Notes: generated from the sequence alone by a model not told the origin. Shown: positions 7,374 through 17,800, counted from the first letter of the stretch. The stretch: 64,000 bases of DNA from Georgenia sp. TF02-10 (GCF_022759505.1 NZ_CP094289.1:1674001-1738000); one strand, 5' to 3'. Numbers and translations: made by a program.

Positions 7374-9703
7374 TCCGTACCTCCCACCGTGGTTTGCGTT
7401 TGGGTGAGAACCCCGCCCTTCGAGTCGAGAAGCACAACCCAGGCGGTCGCCCCAGCAGGGGCTTGCTCCTCATTGACGAGCACCTTGACCTCGCCAGGCT
7501 CTGTGGGCGGTTTGGAGCCACCGACGGCGCTCGACGCGTCGGCAGGTCGGAGCCGAATCTCGGCGAGGACCTCGGCCTCGGTGGGCCCGTAGTCGATGCG
7601 GCATCGCTGCCCGGTCCACCGGACGGCCTCGATCTGAACGGGGGCCACCAGGGTGTCACCGCGCGTCACTGTGACAACGGGGATCACGCACTCCTGGAGG
7701 CTCAGCCCACCGTGCTCGTACAGACGACCCGCCTCGAATGCCGCGGCCCCTGGTGCACTCACCATGTCGACCGACGAGTTCCACGTCCAGGGCAGGACCG
7801 GGAAGTCGGGGTGCGCCGCGGCAGCCTTCAGCCGGGCCACCCGGGGCTTGCGGGCCGCGTCACCCTCGGTGACCTGCAACGGCAGCGTCACCTTCTGCGC
7901 TGCCAGTCCGGGCAGGAGGAACCCGTGATCGGTGACGATAACGACGTTCCGCCAGCCTGCGTCGATGAGCCCGCGCACGCGTTCGGCGACGAGGTCGAGC
8001 TGCTGGTCGACAAGGTCAGCGAGAGCATGCCCATGGGAGTGCCCGAGTGAGTCGATCGAGTTCGTTTGCGTCCACGCCTTGCCGGTCGGATCTCCGACCT
8101 CGGCGGCGTCCCACTCCAGGAACTGAACGTTCGCGCTTGTGAGTGCCGAGCGCAGGACCGCGCCCTTGAGGGAGCGGCCTTGATCGTCAGCCGCATCGAA
8201 TGCCGCGCCACCACCCGCGGTGATCGCGATGGGAGCGACCGCCGGCTGCCCGGTCGGCGTGACGCTGGGGAATGCGGCCAGCCGCGTCTCGACGGCGGCG
8301 ACGAGCGGCGACAACCGCCGAGCCATGCGTGTGGCAAGGTCGAAGCGCAGCGCGTCGACATAGACGACGGCGGTTCCCGCGTCGATGTCGAGGCCCGTTA
8401 CGCCGGGGTAGCCCGCTGCCGCGGCCCTCTGGAATGCTCGCGCTGACTCGTCGACCCACGAGTCGTAGAGCGCGCCGAGCGCCGATGCGACTGCGACCCG
8501 GTCTTGTGCGGTTTTGGCTGACGCGATAGCCCGCAGAGCGAGGTCGTCGACCATGTGGCCTTCATCGCCGTACCAAGTGACCTGGTCCTTGAGGTCTGAG
8601 GCCAACGGCGCGGTAGCAACGCGATCGGCCAGTTCGGCCAGGTGCCCGACGGCCCGCGCGAGCGGCGCCTGTCCGAGTGCGGCCCAGACGTTGTCTTCCC
8701 GCGCCGAGTGTGCTACGGCGAGTTCCACGATGCGTCCGCGCGGGTCTTGATAGGTCGCGAGCCCACCAAGCGCAGTCCGCAACGCCTCTTCCTGGTCGCG
8801 ATTCCACGAGGGCCAGGAGTCAGGGTGCGGGTCCGTGTCTCCGAAGAGCGGCACGACAGAGGGACGCGCCTGGTCGAGAAGGCTCGGGATGTTCGGGTAA
8901 CGCGCGGGGTTCTCGGCGAACCGCTGCCAGACCGCGTTCCACTCCCCGGCGCGGCTTCCGAGCTTGCTGGCCGCGGTGAGCGGGCCGTCCTTGTCGGGGC
9001 TGAAGCCGTAGGTGTCCTTGCAGGACGCGACGAGTGCCTTCCACCGCACTCCGGTGAGCGAGGCTCGCGCGGCCTCGGGATCGTCCATCCAGTTGAGGAG
9101 GGTGCGGACGTGGTCGTCGAGGACGAGGTGCCGCAGCCGGGAAGAGTCGAGCCGACCCCTGCGTTTGAGGTCGTCGACGTCTTCGAGTAAGAGCTTGTCG
9201 AGCACTTCTCCAAGGGCCGCCTTCGTTGCGGCGTCCCCCGCGAGGTCGAGCCCGGCACCCTGCTTGGATGCGAGGAACGAGTGCGGCGCCCACAGTGTCT
9301 GTCCGAGCGCGGACGGCCACCAGTTGGAGCGAACCGCGATCTCGGCGAGGGGCGCAAGCGAGTCGTCAAGTGCGGACGCCTCGGCGACGGAACCTCGGCT
9401 GACGCCGGGCAGGTAGATCACCCACGGGTTGCGCTCATCCCGCGGTGCGAGGTGGGCCGGGAGTTCGGCTGACTCGGGGGCCGCGAGCACGGCTCGGAGC
9501 CAGACCGTCGGTCCTTGCGCGGCCTCGGGGTCGTACTCGCCGAGGATGAGGATGGGCACCGCCTCCTGGAGGCTGCGGATCACCGGCTCCCAGGCGCGGT
9601 CAGGGTCGGCCCACAGGACGGCCGCAGGGGCAGAGCTTGCCCCTGCGTTGAAATTGGCGGCGTCCCGAAGAGCCTTGGCAACGACGGCGCCGACGAGCGT
9701 CAT
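7370..9703 (-). CDS. pglZ: BREX phosphatase-domain protein PglZ
   Basis: This 777-residue protein carries a PglZ (alkaline phosphatase superfamily) domain in its second half. The metal-site motif VVYVDALRFDLA is near residue 443 and VTDHGFLLP near 585. The first half is helical and variable, as in the longer PglZ of type 1 systems. PglZ is a core BREX component; it probably acts on nucleotide or DNA phosphate substrates with PglX, and its exact reaction is unsettled. The gene begins within the pglX stop (ATGA) and ends within the brxL start (ATGA), so pglX-pglZ-brxL are translationally coupled. The frame is intact throughout. Confidence 0.92.
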   Translation of the reverse strand: MTLVGAVVAKALRDAANFNAGASSAPAAVLWADPDRAWEPVIRSLQEAVPILILGEYDPEAAQGPTVWLRAVLAAPESAELPAHLAPRDERNPWVIYLPGVSRGSVAEASALDDSLAPLAEIAVRSNWWPSALGQTLWAPHSFLASKQGAGLDLAGDAATKAALGEVLDKLLLEDVDDLKRRGRLDSSRLRHLVLDDHVRTLLNWMDDPEAARASLTGVRWKALVASCKDTYGFSPDKDGPLTAASKLGSRAGEWNAVWQRFAENPARYPNIPSLLDQARPSVVPLFGDTDPHPDSWPSWNRDQEEALRTALGGLATYQDPRGRIVELAVAHSAREDNVWAALGQAPLARAVGHLAELADRVATAPLASDLKDQVTWYGDEGHMVDDLALRAIASAKTAQDRVAVASALGALYDSWVDESARAFQRAAAAGYPGVTGLDIDAGTAVVYVDALRFDLATRMARRLSPLVAAVETRLAAFPSVTPTGQPAVAPIAITAGGGAAFDAADDQGRSLKGAVLRSALTSANVQFLEWDAAEVGDPTGKAWTQTNSIDSLGHSHGHALADLVDQQLDLVAERVRGLIDAGWRNVVIVTDHGFLLPGLAAQKVTLPLQVTEGDAARKPRVARLKAAAAHPDFPVLPWTWNSSVDMVSAPGAAAFEAGRLYEHGGLSLQECVIPVVTVTRGDTLVAPVQIEAVRWTGQRCRIDYGPTEAEVLAEIRLRPADASSAVGGSKPPTEPGEVKVLVNEEQAPAGATAWVVLLDSKGGVLTQTQTTVGGTE

Positions 9704-12700
9704 CCGGCAGCCTCCGCCTCGCGCCGGGCCGCTCGGCGCTCTTCGAGCGTCGGGTGCAGATCGTTGTGCCGCTCCGATCGATCAGGGTTCGTGCCGGGGT
9801 CCTTACGCCAGTGGAGGCCGACTTTCGAGCGGAGCACGCCGGCAGTCACAAATGGTCGAATGTTGAGGCGCACGCCGTCATCGACATCGGGCTCCCACCC
9901 GATGGGCTGTTGCGCCATCTGCTTCCACCGAACGTAGATGTCGTATGGTGGTGCCCCTTCGAGGATGAGCTTGAGCCTGCGCTGGAGCTCCTCCGCTGCT
10001 GCCAGGCGAGCATCAGCGCCTGCCCGTTCCGCGCGCGCCTCGTGCTTCTGCCGGTCAATCCAGGCACCGAGGGACGTGAAGGCCAACTTCTCCAGCGTGC
10101 GCCGGTTGAGCTTGTGATAGTTGACGATCGCTGAGAATCCGTCCTTGCGACCGTCCCAGACGTGCCAAAGGAAAGGCCGCCTGTCGAAAACCTTCACATG
10201 CTGTGCGAAGAACGAGTCGCGGAGCCAGTCCTCCAGCCGCCCGTTCTTACCACCGGCCCCGACCACCAATCGTCTCTCAGTGGCACTCGACCACTCCTCG
10301 CCGTACGCAACGGCAAAGAGTTCTCGGAGTCGCGTAGCAAGGTCAGGCTCGGCTGGCAGCGACTGAAGCGACGCGATGCCGTCACTGTCAGCGAACAGAT
10401 CCAGACCGTCGGCGGGCTGATCGGGCCAGCGATACCCGAGCAGGCGCGCCACAGCCACCTGCAACGGATGATCGGAGATCGGGATTTCTCCCTTAAACAG
10501 CCACTGGTAGGGAGCAGTAGTCCGAACGTCCCCTAGAGCAGCGGGCGCCGGAGTAGAAACAACCAGTTTATCCCAGGCGTCCTTGTCGACGCGCACAGCG
10601 GCGATCGTCCCGCCGGTCACGCTGGGACCTGAGTCAATCTCATCGATCCACTCGCTTAAGCTGGGGTCCGAGAAGAGGGCCCAGAGTGCACCCAGGTGAG
10701 CGGGATCGCGCGGTATGAATCCAACTGAGTTATCCGCATAGATCTCGCCCTCGTATCGTGTCACCGGGTTGGCGCCGACGCGCGAGACGAGGACGCCTTG
10801 CTTCCCCCAAAATGACTGGCCGCGCAGCCACGACCGCACACCCTTCTCTCCGAGACGATCAACGAGAAACTGCATAAATGCGCCGGCCCCATCGTCCCAC
10901 TTCAGAACCGTTGAACGACCGGTCGTCGCGCCTGTTGCTTCTGGCGAACGCAGGTAATTCTCCCATCCCGACGGATTGCTTCCGGACGCAACCTCCCAGA
11001 ACTTGCGTGTAAAGCGCTCGTTGTCGCCAGTTTGAACACCCATCGAGAACTCAGCGATCTCTCCGATCGTGAGCGAACTCTCGCTCTCGGAGAAAGAGAT
11101 CCTTTGTCCTCGGCTTGCGAGCGCGTCAATGGCGGCTACGCGTCCAAGCTTCGCAGTCCGGAGAGCGTAGGCCTTGTCAGCGGCAGACCGGTGGAGCAAT
11201 GTATCTAGCGTCGCGAACTCACGCGACCCCGGGGCGGTGACGAGCAGGATCGGCTGAACGACCTGCCCCGAGATGCCCGGAAATGCTCCGTCGCCAAGTC
11301 GAGCAACCAGGCGAATTCGACACCTCTCCAACAACCTCACCCTAAGCGAGCGCATGCCGGACTGTGATGTGAGCGACTGCGGCAGCACACACGCTACGGA
11401 ACGCGCACTCCTCTCAAGCCGATCCAAAAACGTGATGGCTAGGTCCCCGGACGCATCCGCGTGATGAAGTTTCACATACGCAGCAAGGCCGTCGTCTTCG
11501 CGCCCCTTTCCGAGCCAGGGAGGATTCGTAACCGCAAGCGTGAACTCCCGAGCGAGTAGCCTCGCGGCCTCAACCACATCACCAGCGGTCAACCCAAGAA
11601 CAGTGCGCTCTCCGCTCTCGAAAGCGAGAGCGCTCGCGAGCAGTTCCCTCAACTGATCTTCGGAGACGCTGATCGCCATGTCCGTACCGAAGAGTGCCAT
11701 CCCCTCAACCCCAGCGCGCGGGTCGATCAGCGACCCAAGCGTGTCGGCGTTGCGGAACAGCGTGTGGAGGCGAGCCATTGCCTTGCGCAGCTCGGCGTCT
11801 TCACCGGCGAGGTCTTCCCACTCTGCGCGGCCGCCTCGTACGGGTATGCCGGAGCATGCGATCTGGGGCGCAGGAAGGTCTCGGAATCCACCCTGCTTCC
11901 ACGCTTCGAGTGCGACGTTGAACGTGGCAATCTGTGTGCAGCGCGGGTCGAGCTCGAGACCGTGCAGGTTCTCGCGGAGCACCGCGTCCTGCGCGTCGGC
12001 CGGCGTGAGGCCCTCCTCTTCCGCGCGCATGCGCCAAAGCATTCCGAACATCGCGACGAGGAAGTGACCGGATCCGCAGCACGGGTCGACAACAGTGACC
12101 TCGGCAGCGGTCGCCGGCCACTCATCAAAGGCGCCGGCGGCTGGGGTGCCGTCGTCGAGCCTGCGCAAGTACTCCCACCCGTCGATGAGGGGCGAGTCAG
12201 GATGGCAGGCGGCCCACCATGCTCCGAGGGAGCTCTCCAGAAGGAACCGCACCATGTAGTTCTCTGTGAACAACTGCGTGACGGGCGAAAGGTCGGCACC
12301 GCCGATCTTGACGCCGGAGTCGTTAACCCTCTTCTTCTCTGCCGTCTGCCAGAACTGGTAGACCCAGCCGAGCGCGTCCTCCGTCGTGAACACCTCGGCC
12401 GGAATCTCCAGCAGGAGGCGCTCCAGCGCGTTGCGGTGTTCGGCTGCGAACCGGACTTGGACCGCAGGGTCGTTGAGGCGGAACACGCCAGGCAGGATCT
12501 CCGACGCGAACCGCGCGGCAACGGCCCACGCGTCGGGCTCGTCAAGGTCGGATGCGAGATCGCCGCAGTCCTCCAGGGACAACGGGATGTCGCGGTACTC
12601 CGGATGCCGAAGGAGACCGTTGACTTCCAGGAAGCGGGCGAACAGCAAGCGATGCCACTGCTCGTAGGCCACGTCGTGGATCAAGTTGGTGAGCAGCGCA

Positions 12701-12927
12701 CCCGCACGTGCGGTGTCATCGCCGAGCTGCCGCGCTTTGTCGCGCAACTCGAGGCGGAGCTTGTTCTGCTCGTCGCTCAGGTAGCCCGGACGGCTCGGCT
12801 CGCTGACCGCGAGTGCGCGTAGGGCGTCCTCGGCCGCTCGCTGTGCCGCCTCGCGGGCGCGTTGCGTCTGCGTATCGAGGAAGCGCCGTTGGTCAGAGTT
12901 CAGGACGGTGTTCGTTGCCGTAGTCAC
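9700..12927 (-). CDS. pglX: BREX adenine-specific DNA methyltransferase PglX
   Basis: This 1075-residue protein has an SAM-binding motif I DPCCGSGHF at about residues 281-289 and the catalytic amino-methyltransferase motif NPPW at about 466-469. These are the hallmarks of Eco57I/PglX-type N6-adenine methyltransferases. The long C-terminal part (RRPFLWHVWDGRKDGFSAIV, KLNRRTLEKL) is typical of PglX target-recognition regions. In type 1 BREX this enzyme marks a non-palindromic host motif and is needed for both methylation and exclusion. The GTG start at 12927 lies three bases after the brxC stop, with AAGGGC upstream. The 3' end overlaps pglZ. Parts of this gene (about 10.5-11.5 kb) are clearly more AT-rich than the chromosome flanks, consistent with horizontal transfer. 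Confidence 0.92.
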   Translation of the reverse strand: MTTATNTVLNSDQRRFLDTQTQRAREAAQRAAEDALRALAVSEPSRPGYLSDEQNKLRLELRDKARQLGDDTARAGALLTNLIHDVAYEQWHRLLFARFLEVNGLLRHPEYRDIPLSLEDCGDLASDLDEPDAWAVAARFASEILPGVFRLNDPAVQVRFAAEHRNALERLLLEIPAEVFTTEDALGWVYQFWQTAEKKRVNDSGVKIGGADLSPVTQLFTENYMVRFLLESSLGAWWAACHPDSPLIDGWEYLRRLDDGTPAAGAFDEWPATAAEVTVVDPCCGSGHFLVAMFGMLWRMRAEEEGLTPADAQDAVLRENLHGLELDPRCTQIATFNVALEAWKQGGFRDLPAPQIACSGIPVRGGRAEWEDLAGEDAELRKAMARLHTLFRNADTLGSLIDPRAGVEGMALFGTDMAISVSEDQLRELLASALAFESGERTVLGLTAGDVVEAARLLAREFTLAVTNPPWLGKGREDDGLAAYVKLHHADASGDLAITFLDRLERSARSVACVLPQSLTSQSGMRSLRVRLLERCRIRLVARLGDGAFPGISGQVVQPILLVTAPGSREFATLDTLLHRSAADKAYALRTAKLGRVAAIDALASRGQRISFSESESSLTIGEIAEFSMGVQTGDNERFTRKFWEVASGSNPSGWENYLRSPEATGATTGRSTVLKWDDGAGAFMQFLVDRLGEKGVRSWLRGQSFWGKQGVLVSRVGANPVTRYEGEIYADNSVGFIPRDPAHLGALWALFSDPSLSEWIDEIDSGPSVTGGTIAAVRVDKDAWDKLVVSTPAPAALGDVRTTAPYQWLFKGEIPISDHPLQVAVARLLGYRWPDQPADGLDLFADSDGIASLQSLPAEPDLATRLRELFAVAYGEEWSSATERRLVVGAGGKNGRLEDWLRDSFFAQHVKVFDRRPFLWHVWDGRKDGFSAIVNYHKLNRRTLEKLAFTSLGAWIDRQKHEARAERAGADARLAAAEELQRRLKLILEGAPPYDIYVRWKQMAQQPIGWEPDVDDGVRLNIRPFVTAGVLRSKVGLHWRKDPGTNPDRSERHNDLHPTLEERRAARREAEAAG

Positions 12928-12929
12928 GG

Positions 12930-15900
12930 TTAGCCCTTCACCACAACGCTGTCGTTGCCGGTTAGCGCGTCGAGGAGTTGCGTGCGCAGATCTCCGATGT
13001 ACTGCTCGATCTCGTCCGGGCTGCTCAAGCTCGCCGTCGATACCCTCACCGCGGCGGTCTTGGCAGCAGGGGTCGTGAGCCGGAGAGCCGCCTCAAGTGC
13101 GCGTGAGGCGCGCTGCGGGATGGCATCGAGTTCAGCGGTCCACCCCTGGAGCGGTCGGGCCTGCGCAGCCGCCAGCACGGCGGAAGGATCGGCCAGGTTT
13201 GGCTCGGGCTCCGCTGCGAGGTGGTGTTCCGTGAGGAGTGCCTCGCGCTGCACCTCGTCGAGAGCCTTCCACGACGGCTGCTGTTCGAGGCTCTCGACAG
13301 CTTTCGCGCGGGCGTCGCGCAACGCTGCCGCCGCTTCGTGGATCGCATCGCGAAGTGCGTCGGCCAGGTCCTTGACGATCGGTGCGACGGGGTCGGAGTC
13401 GGCGAGGAGATCGCGGCTCGCGGCCAGCGCGTCGAGACGGTCTCGGGCGACCGACGCGGTGTCCAGCCCCGCGGCAGACGTCGCAAGCGAGCGCGCCAAT
13501 TCGAGCGAAGGCGTCCGGCTCTTGCGTCGACGCTCAAGATCCCCGAGCCGGTCGTTGAAGCTCGTGAGGGCGTTGCTCGCGGCTAGGAGGGCGTGCACGC
13601 GGTCGTTGCCCGACGCACTGATGATCACCTGGATGTTGCCCGGCACGGTGATGTCCGGGAGCGGAGCGGGCCCGCTCACGTCCTTCGCACGATCAACGAG
13701 CGACTTGACGGCCTGTTCTACGGCCGAGACGAGTCCATCGTTGTCGGTCGGGAACCCGAGATTGCTCAGCACCTGCCGTGCCTGGATCTTCTCGGCGGAC
13801 TTGAGGACCGTTACCTCGCGGCGGAGCTGCACATTGCCTAGGCGAGTCTGCTTGAGCACGTCGGCCGTAGTCGCGTCGCTCCCGTTGAGCATCGCTCGGA
13901 TTATCCCGGTGTCGAGGAGCACCCCGAGGGCCGCGATGAGCGCATCCCGAGGCCAGCCGAGAGGCTTCGAAATGACGGCCTTCTCAACGTCGCTTGCAGA
14001 CCTGCCAGCCGGGCCGATGTGGCTGAGAACCTCCTTGATGACGCGGTGCTGCTCGGGGTCGGCGTCGTGCTGGACGGCCTTGAGCGCATCCGCCGCCGAT
14101 CCGCTCCTCACCCGTGCGATCACCTGCGCCCACCGATTGTCGTCAGCCTCGGCAAACCGCGGGAACAGGCGGGTCGCGGCATCCTGTGCACCGGCCTCGA
14201 TGCGCTCGCGCAGGCTGAGCCCGCTCGGTGCCGCGCCGCCGCCGAGGAGCACGTTTGCCTTGGAGATCACGTCGCGGACGTGTGTGTTCACCTGGTCCGT
14301 TGCGCGGTTGAGACGGGTCTGCATCGCGCTTCGGGCCTGCTTGCCCTCGTCGTCCTGCGGGATGCCCTGCTGGTCGATCACTCGCTGCGCGGCGACCTTG
14401 TTGCGGACCGCTGCCGCAAACGCCGGGGCCTGGAGGCGGGGAAGGTGAACGAGGACGATCGGCGAGTCGACACCGAGGCTACGGGCGGCCTCGTCAAACT
14501 GCTTCGCGGTGATCCCCTCGTCCCACTCCGAGCGGAGCCACACCGGGATCGCCTCGGAGTCCGGCGGAAGCGAGGCGTCGGCATGCAGTGCAAGTTTGCG
14601 CGACTCCTTGGCGCGGCCCTGCTGGATTGTCGCGGGTAGAGCCCGGCTAATCTCGGCGAGGAGCAGCGCGTCGCGCTCGGTGCTCACCTCGCTGTCGGTC
14701 ACCTGCGCGTGGTGCCTGCGGAAGGCCTCATCCCACTCGCGGCCTGCCCTGGTTTGGAGGCGGAACTCCTCCCCGTCCTGCTGGAGAACGCCCTCCTCGG
14801 CGAGTGCTTCCAGCACGGCGGGTACTTGCTGCCGAAGCCGGTCGCCGTCGTGGCGAGATCCTCGACGAGCAGATCGACGAGATGGTCCGCCGTCGCACGC
14901 ACGCCGATGTCGCCGTGGCCCGACGTCGGGAGCAGACTGATGAGGTGGACCAGGCCGAGGATGCGGCCGCGCAGGGCGTCCTTCTGCCCCTGCTCGTGGA
15001 TCAGTGTCTGCGTCTCCTTGAGGAGCAGCCCCGCGCCGTTCAGATCTTCGTTCTTTTGGGAGTAGAGGAAGTCGGCACCGACAACGGTGCCTACGGCCTC
15101 GGGTGCGACCTTGCGGTTTGCCTCGTGCACGATGCGGAGCTGGGAGCGCAGCTGACCGGCGCGGCCGGCGTCGGCCTGGCGGAGCACGCTCTCCCAGAAT
15201 CGGCGACGCACCGGGAGCAGTGGGTAGTCCTCGGCGAGGTCCCTGTCATCGGCCGTGGTGTGCTGAATCTTGGTGCCGATGAGCTGCCGGGAGATCTGGC
15301 CCGCGACCGATGACAACGTGCTGTTGAGACCGGGCTTCTTCGCGGGCTCCTTGCTGAGTAGCACGCGACGGACGACGGCGTCGACGTCCTGGTTTTTGAG
15401 GACGACCTTGACGGTGAAGCGATCCTGGATCTTCTGGAGCGTCGAATCGGCCGTGAGCTCCTGTTGACCGGTGGCAACGAGCAGCACCCGGCCGTCGAGT
15501 TCCCGAGACACCGACTCCACGAGGTTCTGCACCTCCATGGCGCGGCCGCCGTCGCCGCTGATGTACTGCTGCACCTCGTCGAGGACGATCAGCGACGGCG
15601 GAACCTGGCCGCCGCCGACGTACTCAAGAATCTTCTTGAGCAGCGCGATCGTCTCGTCCGTGGAGAACGACCGCGTGTCCGGCGGAAACTGGCCGCGAAG
15701 CGCGGCACGCACTTCCTTGGCCGATGCGGCGAACTCCGGGTCCGAAGCGAGGATGGCGTTCGCGAGCAGCGTGCTGAGGTTGTACTCGCCCAACTCCTCG
15801 ATGACGTCGCCGCCGTTGGCAGTGACGTGGTCGCGGACAGCATCGAGGTCCCCCTTGCCCGCGAGCCACAGGGCAACTTGGGCGGGCGCGACGCGAGTGG

Positions 15901-16384
15901 GTAGCCCCGCCGCTCCGAGCACGATCGAGAGGAACACGGAGTTGAGGGTGTCGCCGCTACGGTCAAGCGCTCCTGCGGCGGCCCACGGGGCGGCACCATC
16001 GCGGCGGCCGAGCGTGGTCAGTTCCGTCAGCTGATCCTGGATGCCCTGCGGGATGTTCGTGAGGCCGCGCGCTGTAGCGGCGTTCGGAAACTTCGTGTCG
16101 GCCCACAGGTGCTGAAGCACGCGGACCAGGTGAGACTTACCGCTCCCGTAGAAGCCCGAGACCCAGACCGCGGGCTGCGTCGTCCGGTTCCGGTGCCCGG
16201 TGTAGGAGTCGAGGATGCGGTGGAGGCCGTGCTCGTACTCGCCCTCGCAGACGAAGCTCTCCAGTTCGTACTTGAGCACGTCCCACTGGTTGGAGTCCTC
16301 GGGACGGTCGACGTTGGTCACACCGTCGTTCGGAATCTCGAAACTCAGCGGGGGCCGGACGAAAAGGTCGTTGTTGGTCGTCAC
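12930..16384 (-). pseudogene. brxC: BREX ATPase BrxC (PglY-like), split by an apparent one-base deletion
   Basis: Together the two frames encode about 1150 residues, the normal size of BrxC. The N-terminal frame (16384 to a stop at 14699) has Walker A GFYGSGKS at residues 77-84 and Walker B SLIVLDEVQQY near 262-272. It stays family-like up to GFGSKYP and then turns into low-quality sequence. The second frame (to 12930) takes over at AVLEALAEEGVLQQDG. The minus-strand junction reads AAGTACCCGCCGTG; one more base in the C run (plus-strand GGG 14820-14822) would restore K-Y-P-A-V-L. As written, translation ends about 42 codons past the slip, although a GTG at 14816 could start a separate C-terminal product. 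It could be a real null mutation, a phase switch or a sequencing error. The start overlaps brxB as ATGA. Confidence 0.85.
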
Positions 16385-16938
16385 GCGAGGTCCTTCTGCG
16401 GGTCGATGACACGGGCGCGGTAGTTGAACCCGTCCCGTGCGTCGAGCAAGCGGAATGAGTGAGTCTCCGGGTCGTGGAGCCCGGGGAAGAGCACGAGGAG
16501 GCGGCCGGTCACAGCGGAGTCGACGGACTTGATCACGCTCGACGCTCGAAGGAACGGGAAGATCGAGCCGATGCCGACGAGCGCCACGACGGCGCTCGCG
16601 GGTGCCGCTTCGAGGGACTCGCGAATGCGGGCGACCAGAGTCTTCTCAAACTGGTCAAGGATCGACGGTGTCAGGTCGCTCGGCTCCTCGTAGAACGCCT
16701 CCGCATGCCGGTGCGACGACAGCCAACTCCCGAAGTCGTCGGTGACATCGAGGACGACCCACGCACGGCCCGCCTGCGTTGTCGCCAGCTCCATGCTCGG
16801 CAGCGCGTGCCGGATCTGGCGTTCGAGGTCGGGCGGGTAAACGAGCATCCAGACTCGTTCCCCGCCGGAGACGTTTTCATTCCATCTCAAGGACAACTCG
16901 GCCTTGTAGGCATCGACGAGGTCAGAGACGCGGCTCAT
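16381..16938 (-). CDS. brxB: BREX protein BrxB (DUF1788)
   Basis: This 185-residue protein matches the DUF1788/BrxB pattern: MSRVSDLVDAYK at the start, RVWMLVYPPDLERQIR, WVVLDVTDDFGSWL, a central VALVGIGSIFPF and a closing RLLVLFPG ... FRLLDARDGFNYRA. BrxB is a core protein of type 1 BREX with no assigned catalytic activity; it is thought to act with BrxC and PglZ. ATGA overlaps join it to brxA upstream (start 16938) and brxC downstream (stop 16381). No catalytic motif is visible. The length is normal for the family. Confidence 0.88.
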   Translation of the reverse strand: MSRVSDLVDAYKAELSLRWNENVSGGERVWMLVYPPDLERQIRHALPSMELATTQAGRAWVVLDVTDDFGSWLSSHRHAEAFYEEPSDLTPSILDQFEKTLVARIRESLEAAPASAVVALVGIGSIFPFLRASSVIKSVDSAVTGRLLVLFPGLHDPETHSFRLLDARDGFNYRARVIDPQKDLA

Positions 16939-17741
16939 GCGGCACCGCCGAGACCCGGAAAGGACACGTCAACCACGTTACCCGCGACGAGCAGGTCGAG
17001 AAGACCTTGGGTGTGCGCGTCGCGCAGCGCCTCCAAGGTGCGGCCAGGAGCGATCCCGAGGATCTGCGACCACGGGTTGTCGAGGACGCCGAGCCCGCGC
17101 CCGCCGGCCAAGTGCCCCAGGTAGGCCGCGTAGGCGATGGCTGGCGGGCGGGCCTCCACGTCAAGGCGCACCTTCTTGGCGCGACCCGCAAGGTGACCGG
17201 TCTGGGTCCAGCAGGCTCCGGTGTTGCGGCCCGTCTTCCCGAGCGTCGACTCCGACATCTCGGTGCTGAACTGTGTGCCGACGGCAGCGGTGAGATCTGC
17301 CGACGTCACGCTCCACCCTGGGGGGAGGTCCGCAATCGCGGAAAACGAGGCGCGGAGCACCTCGTCACGGGTGACGGCCAGCAGCCCCGCAAGCAGCGGG
17401 CGCGACGAGGGGTCGATCTCCCAGAAGTGCCGCAACGCCGTGAACTCGGGGCGGCCCGGGTCCAACAAGTACAGCTCGCGCAAGTGGCGAAACGAACGCT
17501 GCCGACCGGCCTGCGTCGGACGGCCGAGGACGTTGCCCTCGACGACCGCCTCGCGGTACCGCTCGGCGGGCGCATCCGACGGCACCTCGCGCAGAAGCTC
17601 AACCAGGTGGGGTATGCCGATCGTGTGGCTGGTTGTCGTCCGCAACGTGCCGAGGGCAAAGTCGCCCCCAGTGGCATCGGAACTCGTCATCTCTCGGTGC
17701 TCTCCCCAGTCAGGCGGGTGTGAAGCAGACCGCTGTGACAT
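16935..17741 (-). CDS. brxA: BrxA-position protein of the BREX operon
   Basis: This is the first gene of the operon, about 268 residues from the ATG at 17741. In type 1 BREX this slot is held by BrxA (DUF1819, a small DNA-binding helical protein). The protein is helical and of compatible size. Its sequence (HTIGIPHLVELLREV, RHLRELYLLDPGRPEF, ESTLGKTGRNTGACW) is not an obvious match to the enterobacterial BrxA sequences I recall. The assignment rests on position and on a C-terminal region resembling BrxA winged helices. Its stop overlaps the brxB start (ATGA). ATG 17741 is favoured because GAGAG lies eight bases upstream and a candidate promoter would give a leader of about 24 bases. ATG 17690 (GGGGAG upstream) and TTG 17756 are alternatives. 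Confidence 0.65.
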   Translation of the reverse strand: MSQRSASHPPDWGEHREMTSSDATGGDFALGTLRTTTSHTIGIPHLVELLREVPSDAPAERYREAVVEGNVLGRPTQAGRQRSFRHLRELYLLDPGRPEFTALRHFWEIDPSSRPLLAGLLAVTRDEVLRASFSAIADLPPGWSVTSADLTAAVGTQFSTEMSESTLGKTGRNTGACWTQTGHLAGRAKKVRLDVEARPPAIAYAAYLGHLAGGRGLGVLDNPWSQILGIAPGRTLEALRDAHTQGLLDLLVAGNVVDVSFPGLGGAA

Positions 17742-17771
17742 CCGCGCCACTCTCAACTACGTGCAGTTCAA

Positions 17772-17800
17772 ACGGTAGCGGACGGCACCCACATAGTCAG
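17772..17800 (-). promoter_or_regulatory. Candidate promoter of the BREX operon
   Basis: On the minus strand, CTGACT (17800-17795) and TACCGT (17777-17772) are separated by 17 bases. They would place transcription start near 17765, just ahead of the brxA start. The match to TTGACN / TANNNT is moderate. No operator-like palindrome was seen. Confidence 0.35.
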
